Counted from the first letter of the stretch, positions 33,579 through 46,740 are shown. The stretch is DNA of 64,000 nucleotides from Daucus carota subsp. sativus (GCF_001625215.2 NC_030383.2:55852949-55916948), one strand, 5' to 3'. Made by a program: numbers and translations. Notes: a model not told the origin generated them from the sequence alone.

Positions 33579-36500
33579 TCAGTAAAGCATGCCTCTCTCA
33601 GGTTTGAACAGAGACCTGGAACTATAAGTTGTACCAACCACGTCGAAAAATAGACGAGACTGAAGTCCAGCAAATAAAATCACAGGTGTTCCAGCTAATC
33701 CACTGACTAGATACGGTACCCATTTTATATCTTTCGTATAAACTAGGTAGAAGCTGGCCGCGAAGGCAATCATCATTGTAGTTATTGAGATGAAAAGTGT
33801 CAGGAGCCCGACCATCAATTTTAAAGGTAAAGACACCAAGAAATCTCTTTCTGCATAACGTGACGTGAGAATGGCTAAGAACATGAGTATGGAAGCTGAA
33901 GAGCTGAACAAGGATACAGCGTCGGCTATTACAAACACCATGAAGGCAGGTCTATGTTTGAATATTGGATGCCCGCTATCCTGATTGCTACCACCAGGTA
34001 AAGTAAAAGCCGCTGCAAACGTTATTGTAGCTATAAGGGCAGCAACAATCATGCACTGAGATGCTGTTTGTTTCATCCAGCTTTCCCCTTTTTCCATCAA
34101 CTCTGCGTGCTCATCAATGAATAAGTTTTGAGGAGTTTTCCCTTGTTTGTTTTCATTTTCTCGCAAAGAAGGATGCACCATAGTTTCTACTTCCTAATAG
34201 AGACCAGGGAATTATATAATGAACAGCTGACAAAATATATTTTCAAGTAAAACCATTGTTTTTAGGCTTAAGTTCTTGATAAGGAATATTTACCTTGAAC
34301 CACAATATTTCCCTTTGCATTTGAAGAGCTGCTCCTGACACAGTCTGAAGTCGACTTTGTTCTGGCTTCATGGCAGCCAAGTGTAGAATGTTGTTATCAT
34401 CCGTGTCCTTCATACTAGTTATGAGGTCCTTTATTGAGCCTATCTCGTATATCAGGTTGTAGACACTTTCCTGACGATGCAAGACTGCGACGTGAAAAAT
34501 TGTGCGATCATTGTCATCTACCTTCCATACCAGCTCAGGACACAATTGGAGAAGCTCGATCAAAAATTTAAAGTTGCCCAATGAAGCAGCAACAGATAAT
34601 AGTCGAGACTGATATCCCATGAATTTATCAACATACTTAGCATCAGGGTGATTACTTTCTTTTTCTTTTATCATCTTGGGCGGGCCTCTGATTATGTCCC
34701 ATATCTCGTTATCCTTCAGTTGAACAACCTCTTCCCAAATTATCTGGACAATTTTAAGGGCTTGAGACTTCTTTTCACCTGGTCCTCTATTTCGTCCAGG
34801 AAGCACTGTGGAAAATGATGTTAGTTTTTACAGAGATAATAGTATATATTTCATTTTTAGTCAAGGGTATATGTTGCATTTGAATTTAGCAAAATAATGT
34901 TTCAAATGCTATATTATGCCAACGAGATAGAAATAAGAAAAAGGCCCAATTTCTTCTCTTTTAGACAAGAAAAGCGTTTCCTTTCCTCAGCTTATATTTT
35001 TTTAACATAATATTATACACATACATATGAGGGAGCCCCATGGAGACCAGGGTATGCCATGGCTCACCATGAGATTTTATAAATTTTCTATATTCTATGC
35101 TTTGAAATTTCAATTAGGTGAGTTGTCCAAGACCATATAGCAGCAACAGATGTATGTTTTTTTTTCATTCAAATCCTAACAATAGCAATGCTTTTTCTCA
35201 GTTACTGTAATTTTTTAGTTGAGTAGCATCATGTTTTATCGGCACACCCTAAATTTTGTGGCTCACTCCACCACCGTATATATAATATATTACATGCATA
35301 CCGGGTCATAAAGAATAATAAGTTCACTCGCAGACAACTTGCCTGTATTAAGCAGTCTCCAACATACAGGCTGCCCTGTTCCAGCAAATACAGAGGGATT
35401 TTTAGCCAAAACAAGAAGTGCATTCTTGTCAGTTGTCAGAGCTAATTCTTTCTTGTAATGTTCCACTTCCAGTAATTGTAATGCAACATCTACACAAAGG
35501 TTGAAGCTGTTATAACAAGTTGAATGAACCTAATATTAAAAGCAACAGTCATAAAGATCCAGCATTGCAGTCAAGATAAATGTAAAGCACAATATTTATA
35601 TATATATGAAGAGAAGAAACAAATGCAGAGAAGATATAATTAGCTGTTAGTACAATATTTTTCTAATGAGGAAGTATTCTTTGCAGGAAAGTCCGTGTGC
35701 ATATTTTTTGTGCCACTTAATATGTATACGGAAAAAAATATTACATTCAATTTGATAGTTAGATTCAGAATGGTGTAAAAGCATATAAAATGGATAAAAC
35801 AACTTGATTTTGAATTTACCCAGTATGCTGCTAAGCAAGAGAAAGCTTACCGTATAAATTTGCACTGACGCAAGCCTCCAGTAACGTTATTCTATCCCTT
35901 CCAGTCCAATCATTATCTGACATACTCATAGTCTTAGAATACAGAAATGACACCATATCTTTGTGTCCAAACAAAGCCGCCATCAGAAGTGGTGACATAT
36001 TATGGTTTCCGTGTATTTTGAGAAGGCGGGATTCGCTTCCCACCATAATCTCAGCAGATTTAACTGTTCCAGCTGCTGCAGCTAAACACAGAGCTGTATT
36101 CCAGTTTCTGTTTTGAAGAAACAAATCCTTAGGATTCATCAAGTCCACCAGCTTTTCCACAAAGTCACTATGCTTTGTTGACGATGCAATGTGCAGAGCA
36201 GTTTCATAATTCTTGGTAATGCTCACATTCACTATATCCGGACACTCGTCAATGATCGCTTGGGCAACTTTCCAGTTACCTCTGAGTGCAGCTTTATGGA
36301 GTGGCAAACAAAAAGCTAGGTAATTTTTTCTTTCATTCTCTGCGTCATGTCCAAGTGTAAAAGCTTAGTATAGCAATTCAGAATCTTGTCAAGAAAATTA
36401 GTTATGGCTAAATTTCTCTTTTTTTGTTACTCAGTTCTATATTGCAATATCAAAAATAATAAGCTCGGCACTGAAAATAACTGAAGTTAACAACAGCCAA

Positions 36501-36984
36501 AATGTAAGCATATCAAGTTGGAGTTAGCCAAAATGCATTAGCCACTTATGACTTGACAATATGTGCATTCCGTTGGAGTTACATATCAAGTTCATTGCTT
36601 CAAAAGAAACATTACGAGCATCTATATCAGGCTATCAGCATACATATATAAGGAAAAATGGTAAAGCTAACCAGAAAGATATTTGGATGAAGGTAAATCG
36701 GGAATTCGGCGCTGCTGCCTGACAGGAGTATCAGACTCAGGACGAGGCGGAGGAGGTGTAGCGATATTGATAGAGTGATGTGCCTGTAGTTCCACTTCAA
36801 CAGGTGACTTTGAACTACTTGCTCCTGCTTAATCATTGTACATGCATATACATTCAGACATTACTCAATAAGAGGTACATAGCCATTGGAGTATATAGTT
36901 TGAATTAATGGATGACACTAGGCGAAAATTACCCGAATGAGATTCGTTGCTAGCAGGAGACTTTGAAGTACTTGCTCCAGCCAT
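33579..36984 (-). CDS. ACD6-like ankyrin-repeat membrane protein B
   Basis: Six coding exons on the minus strand: 36984-36933, 36824-36672, 36339-35851, 35489-35343, 34805-34294, 34193-33579, giving 655 residues with consistent phases. Exons from the ankyrin exon on match gene A in phase and nearly in length. Ankyrin units include PLHKAALRGNWKVAQ, ETALHIASSTKHSDFV and MSPLLMAALFGHKDMV; the last exon holds the PGG domain (TFAAAFTLPGG) and four hydrophobic segments. It differs from gene A in having a short extra first exon (MAGASTSKSPASNESHS); without it the next exon lacks an in-frame ATG and is preceded by a stop. The fourth exon ends ACAG followed by GCAAGT, a GC-AG intron where gene A has GT. 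Family role as for gene A. Frame intact. Confidence 0.87.
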
Positions 36985-37084
36985 TTTTCCTGCTTCAAAT
37001 ATACAGACATTAGCGAATGAGGGGTAGAAAGTATAATAAACTTGTGGAAAACAGCGGCGGAGCCACACATGGGCCAGTGCAGTA

Positions 37085-37287
37085 CTCCATCTCATTTTAC
37101 ACGGTCTCTTTTGAAAAAATATATCCTCGTTAATTCAACTATTATTTCTTAACTAATATAGCCCAACACACAACTCAATTTAATTCAACCTAATTATCAA
37201 GATATATAGGTATATAAAGAACTCAACTAACGTTTTATTAGAACACGTAAAATTTTAAAAGGAACATGTAAAATGGAACGGAGCAAG
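37085..37287. mobile_element. Stowaway-like MITE near ACD6-like gene B
   Basis: Ends CTCCATCTCATTTTACACG and CATGTAAAATGGAACGGAGCAAG, flanked by TA. It lies about 100 bases upstream of the first exon of gene B. Confidence 0.7.
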
Positions 37288-38343
37288 TATATACGACAAC
37301 AGAGAATTACGGACGCAAACTACCGGCACTAGAAATGGGCAAGACAACTTTGTTTAACTTAGAGAATGTGTAAGAAAGAATGAGAGGTGTGAGAATGGTG
37401 AGACGAAATACCATGAGCTTTATACTCAGCTACTCAAGGTGAAGAGTCCCACAAGCCCACTATATCAATGAACTTTTAGCAGAGACTTCCATGAATTTAG
37501 ATTCTGCCAACTACCAAGTCAGCTTAACATTTGAGTTGAATTATTAAAGTCCTTGTTCTGAGCAAGAGACAGTGGATCACCAAAAGTTCAAATTTGAGTC
37601 TCACTTAAATCTTATTTTCACCTTTTTTTTTGCAACTACAACAAAATATCTTATCCCCAATTTCTATAAAAATATAATTATATTGGTAGTCGCTCATATC
37701 TGGATATTACTACTCCTGTTTTTAGATGAACAGTTTCAGACGAAGGATACTTGGCCGTTTGGGTGGTTTGGGTGACTGGTTAGTTAATACTTAATAAAAG
37801 TGTTTGGGAAAAAAAAAAAAATTATGAAACAAAAGTCCGAAATCCTATGTTTTTATAAGTGTTTTTCGACTTTTTATACAAACAATGTTCTTAACTTAAA
37901 ACTACATAAGCGGGGCTTAAAATCCCCACCTAAACACCCACTTAATTTTTAACACACAATTCACATTGAGAACATATGCATAATAATTAGTTTTAAAATT
38001 TCAATTTTGTAAATAAAAATATAAGACTTATACTTAATTCATAAAACGAAGGATTTGGAAAATGATAGTTCTCACCGTGAGATCAATATACTTAACAGTG
38101 TGTTTTAAAAAGCCAAATATCATTTATTTGAAACAGAATAATAATTTCAATCCCTGCTTTATTTTCGAATTAAAATTTAAATATTAGTTTTTATTTAAAA
38201 TAAAATTTTTACAATAATTTGTAGAATTATATATTATAAAAATCTAAAAATAAGTGTTGAATTCTCTACCTCAAGGACCGCCACAATGAAATACTTACAA
38301 TAGATTTTATAAGACATATATGTTTAGTTTGTTAAAAAAATTA

Positions 38344-38581
38344 GCCCTTCCATCCTCCTCAATTGTTTCCATTGGAGACGGGAGCTCGACACGCATTCTA
38401 ATACTGTCATAAAATATAGTTTGATAAATTATTTTGAAATTTTTTTTTGAATAAAAATTTAGTATCTAAACTTTTATACAAAAAAAAATTGAAAAAAAAG
38501 TTATGAAACTATGTTTCATATGCGCCTTAAAATGCGTGTCGAGCAATGAAAAAAATGTAAAGAAATGAGAGGAACAGAGAG
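38344..38581. mobile_element. Stowaway-like MITE, diverged
   Basis: Left arm GCTCGACACGCATTCTAATA and right arm TAAAATGCGTGTCGAGCAATG are inverted copies; outer ends are worn but TA flanks are present. Confidence 0.6.
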
Positions 38582-39932
38582 TATAAAACAAGCTTTTTGA
38601 AAAATAATGTTATATTTCGATGAATTTAATCATAAGAAGTTAAGATTGTCGTAAATATCATTATAATCATATTAAATAAAAATTATAAATATAAAATTGG
38701 TCAGTTTTCCGAGACATCTCGAAAAAATGATTCATATGAAATGATGTGCCTGCTTGGCGAATGTTATTTTTCAAATCACAGTTTATTTTTCTCAAAAAAT
38801 GTATTTTTTTATAATATTTTTGGATATAAATGATAAATAAGTGTTTCATATTCGTTATTTTAAAAAATAAAAAATTATTTTTTAAAAAAAATAAAATTTT
38901 ATGTATTTTTTTTCAAAAATAAATCTTTATTTTTCGAAAAATAACTAAATTTAAGGTAAATATATACTAAAATATATCGACGCAGATATGATACCCCGTG
39001 GACAACCGTCAACCAGATGCTGGGGCCGCTGGGCGGCAGCCGCAGTGTGAAGCCGAAAACAAATGAAAACCGCCTCCACTGTATACATAATACATACATA
39101 GGTAGCACCCATAGCATACCCTCTTATATGAAATTACGTACCACACCAGTATAAATATATACATAATATATATTTTATTATATTTTTTATGAAATATAAT
39201 TGCAAATTTTGATTATTAAACCGAAAACGAAGTTATACAATTTTTTTATTCCAAAGATCATCTAAAATTATGCAATATCTCAACATGATTCTATAACAGA
39301 ATAATAATCATCCAAAATTATTCTGTTGTAGAATCAGTTTCGAAAATATACTTTTTTTAATCAAATTTTAAGTGTTAAATTACTTAAAATAGATTTATTT
39401 TATAGTACTCTATATTAGAATCACGTTTTATATGTATTCTATAACAGAATTTATAATAAAATTGATGATTTATAGTGGCGCGCTATGTAACTCCATATAA
39501 GAAGTCCCTCTTTGGAATGTTGGCCTACATACATATATACGATTTCATGAATTTTTGATCAACAACGATATATTTTATAATATATTCTGTATTTTTTTTG
39601 TTTGACAGAATATGTTCTGTATTTCAATATAATCCTATACATACTTTTTTGGTAAATATTTTTGGACGATATTTAGCTAATAATATTTCTGTCTAATATT
39701 ATTAAATATTATTAAATAATGTATTTAAATACTGAATAATAATATTTTGATCAAATACAACTAAAAATGAATATTTTGGAAAATCCAATTTTTCTGTAGG
39801 GCCGTAATTTTTTTTCATGGAATAGTAATTGCACATACAGAAACACACGCAACGTGAGATACTACCATCAATTGATCGATTGGAGCCGCAGCTAGGTTTA
39901 CTACAATCACTGATCAATTCACCCTCAACTCA

Positions 39933-42900
39933 ATGGCTCTATGGTGCAGATTGAAGCAACCCCAGCTCAAATCCTTATCAAATCACCTCAAAAGATGCTT
40001 TTTTTCACCTATTTTACTCACTCAACACCCAAGAATCTCTACTATAACCCAGCAAGATTCAATTTTGAATAATACCCACTTCAAGATTCCTCAAAATTTT
40101 CGATCTTTTGCTGTTCCTGCACAGGTGAAATCATTATTTTCACTTGTATTTCTGTGCTTGTGTGTGTGTGTGTGTGTTTGTGATGTTTGTTTAAGGGTGT
40201 GTGTATAATGTGTCTGATGATTGATGTCGGTATGTGTTTGTGTGTTTAGTTTAAGCCAAAACAAGAAGAGGAAGAAGACGATGGGCCGCGGTTGAATGAG
40301 AAAATTACAGCTCCTTCTGTTAGGCTTGTGTTGGATCAAGGTAATTTTTGTTGTTGTTGTTTTAAGGTTATATATTGCATTTGTTGTTGTTTTAAGGTTA
40401 TATATTGCATTGCTTAAGTTGAACTTGAAGCATGAACTATTTATAATTAGTAATCATGTTGTTGCTCTTAATTGTTTTAAATTGTCATGCTTTTGTTTTT
40501 AGACATATGCTTTCCCTTTGTTTGGAGGATTGGAATTAAGGAAATATAGAATAAGATCTTTGTTTTCATTATTTTTGTGTGCGAGTATTTTTCAGTGCAG
40601 CATTAGAGTGTGACAGGAAATCAAGTGATTTACATTTAATGTTGTACTTTAAAGGAGCTTCTATTTTTATCTTTTGCACATTGGAGTATAAATTTTATGC
40701 ATGTTTACAGGCCATACTATAGTGTCAAGGCGTGAAGCTTTGGAGCGGGCAAAAAGTGTAGATCAAGATTTAGTTGAGGTAACTATTTCCCAACAGAATT
40801 AGTCTACAATATAATATAATGTAAGATGTTTGTGGGCAAAAGTTTGTTTGTTTGCTAATTCTTTCTTCCCGTATTACAGGTAGATCGAAATGCTAAGCCT
40901 CCTGTTTGCAAAATCATGGACTATCATAGAGAACAATACGTAAAAAAATTAAAGGAGAAAGAGCGTACTAAAAGCAAGGTATTGTTTCCTTTGTAATTAA
41001 AAAAAAAATGTAGTGATGTATCTCAACATGTGGTTGATATGTTCTTCTTTGGTAGTTCATATATTTTTTAGTATAAGGTGTTGGGAATATCAGAATCAAA
41101 CTCCTAGTCCCTACCACCTCTCCGTTTGTAATATCGTTTATGCTATCATTATCTTTTAGAGAAAAACATTAGGGATATGCCCTTAGATGTTAATGGAGTA
41201 TTTGGATAAGGGGTTGGGAAGAGGTGGGTTAGGCTGGGTTAGGAAGGGAGGGTTGGATTGAACCCTTGGTTTGTTTGGATGTAATGGTTGAGGATGAAGG
41301 GTTAGAATGCAAGATTAAAAATGTATATAATAAAAATAAAAATATTAATATGTATTAAAAATTATTATTATCTCATTAATTAGAAAATAAATTATCTATT
41401 TTCAATGCTTTAAAATTACAATTAAAATTAATTTATCATAAGATATTTGTATCATTTTTATTTTAATAAAAGATATAGGAAATTCTACATGTATCAATTT
41501 GCATGATTTTAGATGGTTAAAACAACTTCAATGAATTTGTTTTTCAAAAAAAAAAAAAAACTTCAATGAATTTAACAATGATTTTCATTTGTTATTTACG
41601 TGTGACATCAAACATAGCCACGTAACCCTAATGGTGCCCACATGTATTTTTAAAAGAGCACTCTAACTGAGGAAGGAATGAAGACACGCTTTTAACCAGC
41701 CTTGATACCCTCAAATGGGGTTTGGGGAATGTTATATAAATCAGCGCAAAACCAAACCCTGTCTAAGTCTAACCCTCTGAAACCCAACCAGCTTGTTATA
41801 ATTTGTTTCCAAACATGGTTTCAAATATTATTAACCGTCCCCGGCACAACCCAACCCTTCTCAACCCCTCATCCATATACACCCTAAAGACTCTTAGATG
41901 CAAATTTACCTTTTTTATGTAGGAAGTTTTTTCCGTGACAACAAGCTCTCAAATTTCTAGCAGGCTGCAAATTACAAAAAAAAAATGCCAATTTGTATAG
42001 TTGCATCTATTGATTTTGTTGTTCCCATGATGTAATCTTTCAGTTCTTGTCATCTTGATGACCCTTAAGAAAGCCCAATGAACATGTGGATCTTGATTTA
42101 TTAGTGGTCTATCCCTACACTTTTCCACATCACTTCTAATATCCATGAAACCAATATGAATGAGGCATTAATCACTTAATAGGTTTCTTTAGGGACTTCA
42201 GTGATTGGATGGTTCTTACAAGCATATTCGCATCCCATTAAGTAGTCCTGTGAGCCAGTCTTTTTTGTGTGTTGCTGTAAATGGAGTGTGATATATCTAT
42301 TGTAACTATAAGTCGCTACAAAATTTAACTTGCCACCTTGATATTCTAATAGCAAGCTGGCGAATTGTTTACTTCAATGAAGTACAAGCTACTCCAGTTT
42401 TTATGCTTTATAGGTAGGTATAATATGTCATTTTGAACTCACGCTCAAAGGAGAGCAATCACCTTTCATTGAAACAACTTCCCTGAATTAGCTTCCATTA
42501 GAACCTCCACTGGAAAATGCTGCATCGGACTTGCAGGGACCGGGTCACTTTGTATTTGTTGTCTGGAGAAGTACTTTGAAGTAAACAATAAGAAAAGAAG
42601 TTAATTGTAGCTAAGAGTACCGGCGACAGCTGGAAAAACTTCTTGTAGGGATGTAATGCTATGGTGAAACATTGAAAACTGCATGCTATATTTCGACATA
42701 TCTCCTGTTGCAAGTTATGAGCCATTACCTTATCTGTGCATGAAAATTGATGGGTTGATCTTCATTTGTTGAAATTCATTTCAAGTAATTTCATTTCACT
42801 CTGTATGTCTCTTCTAGTTTGTGAGGCATTGTGTTGGTTGTATAAGCAGTTGGATAGAGTTGATAACTTTATTTAGTTGATTTATAGTTACAATTTTTTA

Positions 42901-45900
42901 GCATAGACATTCCTTCATTTGTCTTTATTGCATGTCTTCTTACTATGATCATTCTAGACTATTTAAATTTTATATATTTTATTGGCAGGCTGAAGTGACT
43001 CTCAAGAAAGGATCATCCAAATCAGTTCAGTTTGAGAGTAAAATTGTGAGTGCATCTAATACTTATGCTTATTAATGCACGGCTGAAATGACTGTACCTG
43101 ATAAAAAAAAAGGATAAGCGAAAGTGTTTTCTAGCCCTAGGGCTCTAAATGAGTCGATTTGTTTGTGAACAAGCTCGGCTCAACTCGATTTGGCCCGTTA
43201 TCGAGCTCTAATTCGAACAAAAAAATATGCTTGTTAAGGAACTCAAGTCGATTCGAGTATTATTTGTGTTCGACTCGATCTCGACTCTTAATCGACTCGT
43301 TAAACTCGAACCCGGCTCTTTAAAATAGAATAGATATGAGATTTCAGCTTTGTCATGTGTTAAAAAATAGAGATAAATAGATAATAGAATACAAATACAA
43401 TATTAATATTTGATATTTTAACTTCTACTGAATTTTCCATAATTTAATATTTTATAAAAATTTATTTTTAAGTTTTAAATCAGCTCAAAATAAAATAAAA
43501 TAATTGAAATTTTCACGAGCTACTCGAAATTGATTCGAACTCGATTCGACTTGAATTGTATTGTTCGCGAGCAAATCGAACTCAACTTGGTTCTTAATGA
43601 ACTCATTTTTGAACAACAACAATTGTTCGATAAGCTTAACGACCAAACATGACAAGAAAAAAATCAAACTTGAACTCAATAAGCAAAAAAGTTGACCTGA
43701 CTTTTTGTTTACAGCCCTATGTTGGCATATATAGAAGCTTTACTTGATGAAAATAACATATATAATAGCAGAAATATACTTGAAGTATTACTACTCTTAT
43801 CTAAGCCTGTGGAACCTTCGTTTCATAGAGCATCTCCTATATGGTTACACTGTCATTACAATTTGATCATCAAACCATTTACAATCTGGATTCTAAAATA
43901 GCTTGTTGGAATTCTATAGTACCGTTTATATTATTATGACATCTTGAGCTCATTACTGAAGTAGCAAGACTTGATATAGTACTACATTATTTAGTTATTT
44001 TCATATTTTCAGTAAATTATTATGTTCCTCCGTAATTCTTCTGTGTATTGCTTGTAAATGTTTTCAAGTTTCACCATCCCACTTTCAATTAGTATATAAA
44101 AAGTAAATTTTTGGGACCATGCAGGTAATTTTGAAGTTGCTAACTATTGTAATATTTTCAAGGGGAAAGTTGCTTGAAGTGATGTAGATGAGAGGGAACA
44201 ACAAATTAATGTCTTAGTGATATGACAATATTTGACACCCTTAATGATTGCCACCATTGGATGTGCTCATGATAGATGGAATTCATTATTTTGTCCATTT
44301 TATTCTGGAAAAACTGTCTCTTGAAAATCCATCAGATACAGAACTTTCAGTGGATCTGTGGCAGTAACATATGCTCTGACTTAGTATTTTAGGAAAAAAC
44401 TGATTAATTAGAGATTTTTCAAATTGATTTCTTGTTGAGACTTTACTAAATTCACTTCTTTTTTTGGCCAACATTTAAGGTGTAAACATTTCCTCTGTTC
44501 TTATGTTTATAGGAAGAAAAAGACCTGCAAATGAAGGCAGCAACAGTCAAAAAAATGATGGAAAGTGGTTATCGTGTAAAGGTATATTTTATTTGTTATA
44601 GACATGATGTTATTTTAATCTTTGTTTTAAATGTTATTGGTAGTTATAATCGTGATGCCCTTGTACCATAAGTATGTTACACTTACATTTTCTTTCCCAG
44701 TGGAATGGATTATTGGATGTTTTTCTGGTATAGCATTTTTGTTGATTTGCTACAGTAGGACTACATATCTTGTGCATATGCTTTACATCATTTGGTGTTG
44801 TTTAATGCACACACTCTTTGTCGTTATGAACTATAAATAGTTCCTTGTCTGAAGCATTTTGGTTTTTGAACAGTGTCTCGCCAAGGCGAATGATAAAAAG
44901 GCGAATGATAAAACGGAGAATGATGAAACGGATAATGATAAATCAGAGAATGATAGAAAGGGGAATGATAGAAAGGGGAATGATAGAAAAGGGAATGATA
45001 AGAAGGTGAATAATAAAAAGGTGAATGATAAAAAGGCAATGCCTAATGAAGATGAGAACCTACCAGGATTGTTAGCCCGTTTCTGCGCTCTGGTAATTTT
45101 CTACCTCCCTTTACATGGTGATAATACTTCAGAAAATTTATGCACCAGTAACAATAATCTTTGCTTTGCAGATTGCGGATGTTGCAGTTATAGAAAGTGG
45201 GCCTATAATAGAGAGAAAAGGGGCATATGTTGTTGTCCGACATGTGAAGTATGGGCTACCAAAGAAAGGCTCAAAGAAAACTTTCCAACTTCAAGCCACA
45301 AGTAACCAAGCTAAAGAGGTTTCCTATTCAGAGGCAGACATGATTCCTGTCAATGAAAGCTCCATGCTTGATGACCTGACCCCCACATCCCACCCACCAG
45401 AACCTTCACTTGAAATTGAAAATAGGTACAAAAAGGACCAAGGAAGCAGATCTTTACCTTACACAGAACTGAATGTTGCTAGTCCTCCATGTGAGACTGA
45501 GAACAGGTACAAAAAGGACCAAACAACCAGGTCTCCGTCTTCCGCAGAAATAAATGTTGCTGGTCCTTCACTTGAGACTGAGAACAGGTACAGAAAAGAT
45601 CCGATAAACAGGTCTTCGCCTACACAAACAAATTTCGCAAGTGCTGATACAAAACCTTTACAACCCCAATCTCCATACCAAGGCAGACAACCACAACAAT
45701 ATCCAAACCAAGAGAGGCAAGTGCCACAATATCCAAACCAAGGTAGGCAACCACTACAACATCCAGATCTAGGCAGGCAACCGCAACAATATCCTGACCA
45801 AGGCAGGCAACTGCCAAAATATCCATCTCAAGGTAGGTCAACACAGCCATATCCGAACCAAGGGAGGCAAGCACCAGAATATCCGAACCAGGGCAGACCA

Positions 45901-46047
45901 TATCCTGGTGCTTCACCTAATTCATCCGGTGGTTCGGAACCTAACAGTACTACTGAGCCACAACCGGCAGTGGTAAATAGGTATAAGAAAGCTGTTAATC
46001 AGCATTCAGGTGTGCCCAACTTTCATGGCAGAGGGCACGGTAGATAA
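39933..46047 (+). CDS. Organellar translation initiation factor IF-3
   Basis: Eight exons: 39933-40124, 40250-40340, 40711-40778, 40880-40978, 42989-43045, 44513-44581, 44874-45092, 45172-46047, all phases consistent, 556 residues. Residues 1-64 are basic and Ser/Gln-rich, like a mitochondrial transit peptide. The IF3 N domain is clear: LNEKITAPSVRLVLDQGHTIVSRREALERAKS, DLVEVDRNAKPPVCKIMDY. The C domain is in two parts: DLQMKAATVKKMMESGYRVKC and IADVAVIESGPIIERKGAYVVVRHVKYG. IF3 binds the small ribosomal subunit and controls start-codon selection. Oddities: exon 7 places ten N-D-K-type pentapeptides between the two halves of the C domain, and exon 8 adds about 250 residues with ENRYKKD repeats and Gln/Pro-rich decapeptides. 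Introns 4 and 5 carry MITE-like insertions. Mitochondrial rather than plastid targeting is an inference. Confidence 0.9.
40351..40411 (+). repeat. 30-bp tandem duplication in IF3 intron 2
   Basis: GTTGTTGTTTTAAGGTTATA followed by TATTGCATT occurs twice in a row just after the donor of intron 2. Confidence 0.85.
41194..41884. mobile_element. Possible Harbinger-like MITE in IF3 intron 4
   Basis: Left GGATAAGGGGTTGGGAAGAGG and right CCTTCTCAACCCCTCATCC are inverted copies; TAA lies immediately outside each end (41191-41193, 41885-41887). Terminal bases TGGAGTATTTGG and GGGTGTATATGG are only roughly alike, so the class is tentative. Confidence 0.55.
43138..43719. mobile_element. Possible hAT-type MITE in IF3 intron 5
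   Basis: Ends TAGGGCTCTAAA and TTTACAGCCCTA are inverted copies, a common plant hAT terminus. The interior is rich in AACTCGA/TCGAGTT motifs. The 8-base flanks (TCTAGCCC and TGTTGGCA) do not match, so no target duplication supports it. Confidence 0.55.
44884..45038 (+). repeat. 15-bp coding minisatellite in IF3 exon 7
   Basis: About ten 15-base units built on AATGATAAAAAGGCG and AATGATAGAAAGGGG, encoding x-N-D-(K/R)-K pentapeptides. The central three units are nearly identical, which suggests recent expansion. The frame is kept. Confidence 0.9.
45410..45905 (+). repeat. Two peptide-repeat arrays in IF3 C-terminal extension
   Basis: First, three units of about 27 residues beginning E-x-E-N-R-Y-(K/R)-K-D (about 45410-45650). 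Then about eight 10-residue units of the form G-R-Q-x-x-x-Y-P-N-Q (about 45675-45905). A last N-R-Y-K-K-A follows near the C-terminus. Confidence 0.85.
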
Positions 46048-46740
46048 TGTTTTTGTCATACAGAAACTCTCTGCAGTCTGGGAAATGCAATATTGGCAGT
46101 GTGGCAATTGTAGGGAAGACTTAATGGAGTATTTTTGACAATTGAGTTGGAGAAGATCACGTAGGTGAAATTGCCAAGACACCATTCTTTAACTAACACT
46201 GAGGATACAGAACTCGTAAGCATGATTGAATGAATGGTGCTGGTCATTCATAGATCCATTATTTCGATAACTAAAATTCCAATAATTATAAATGGTATTG
46301 TGAGATTAAACACCCTGGCTTTAGTTTATTATTATTGAGGAGATCGGTTTTTTGTTCAGCGTGCTTCAGAGACCTATGTTCTCCCAAGTCAAAGTGATGG
46401 TTAAAATTATGGAATGTCATAGACAGAAAATGTCAGGTCTTTAGGAGGTATGTATTTTTACTTAGAAGTGAATGTTAAGCCTAGCCGAACGTTTTGTTGG
46501 TTTGTAGATGGGTGTTTAGTCGATCAATATGTTGGTTTTGTTGGTGTGCAGGTTTACCTATTCAGTCATTTTCAATACTCTGCATCTGAATTTCAACAAG
46601 CTTGTTCCGAATGTAAGAACTGGTATGATAGAGTAAGAAACTAGTAAGCTGGCAATTTATGTGGTGGCAAGATATGTGATTTGCAAGAAATTACTGTCAA
46701 AACTTTTGCACCATCCAAGTTACATATTGTTGGGTACTTA

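Larger units (their letters stand above)
36985..39932. other. Intergenic, AT-rich with MITEs
   Basis: Two Stowaway-like MITEs (listed separately) and long AT-rich stretches. 38990-39125 is a G+C-richer patch without recognisable coding content. The promoters of the ACD6-like gene B and of the IF3 gene lie at the two ends. Confidence 0.5.

Noticed and set aside
40091-40339. Minus-strand frame rich in THTHTH
   Set aside because: It is the antisense of a (TG)n microsatellite in IF3 intron 1.
44824-45039. Minus-strand frame made of YHSPF repeats
   Set aside because: It is the antisense of the IF3 pentapeptide minisatellite, open because the unit is a multiple of three.
44859-45305. Single open frame continuing from IF3 exon 7 through the intron
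   Set aside because: It is in the exon 7 frame but runs into the next intron; the GT-AG splice to 45172 restores the conserved IF3 C domain, so the unspliced frame is not the product.
45620-45916. Minus-strand frame with hydrophobic repeats
   Set aside because: Antisense of the IF3 decapeptide array.
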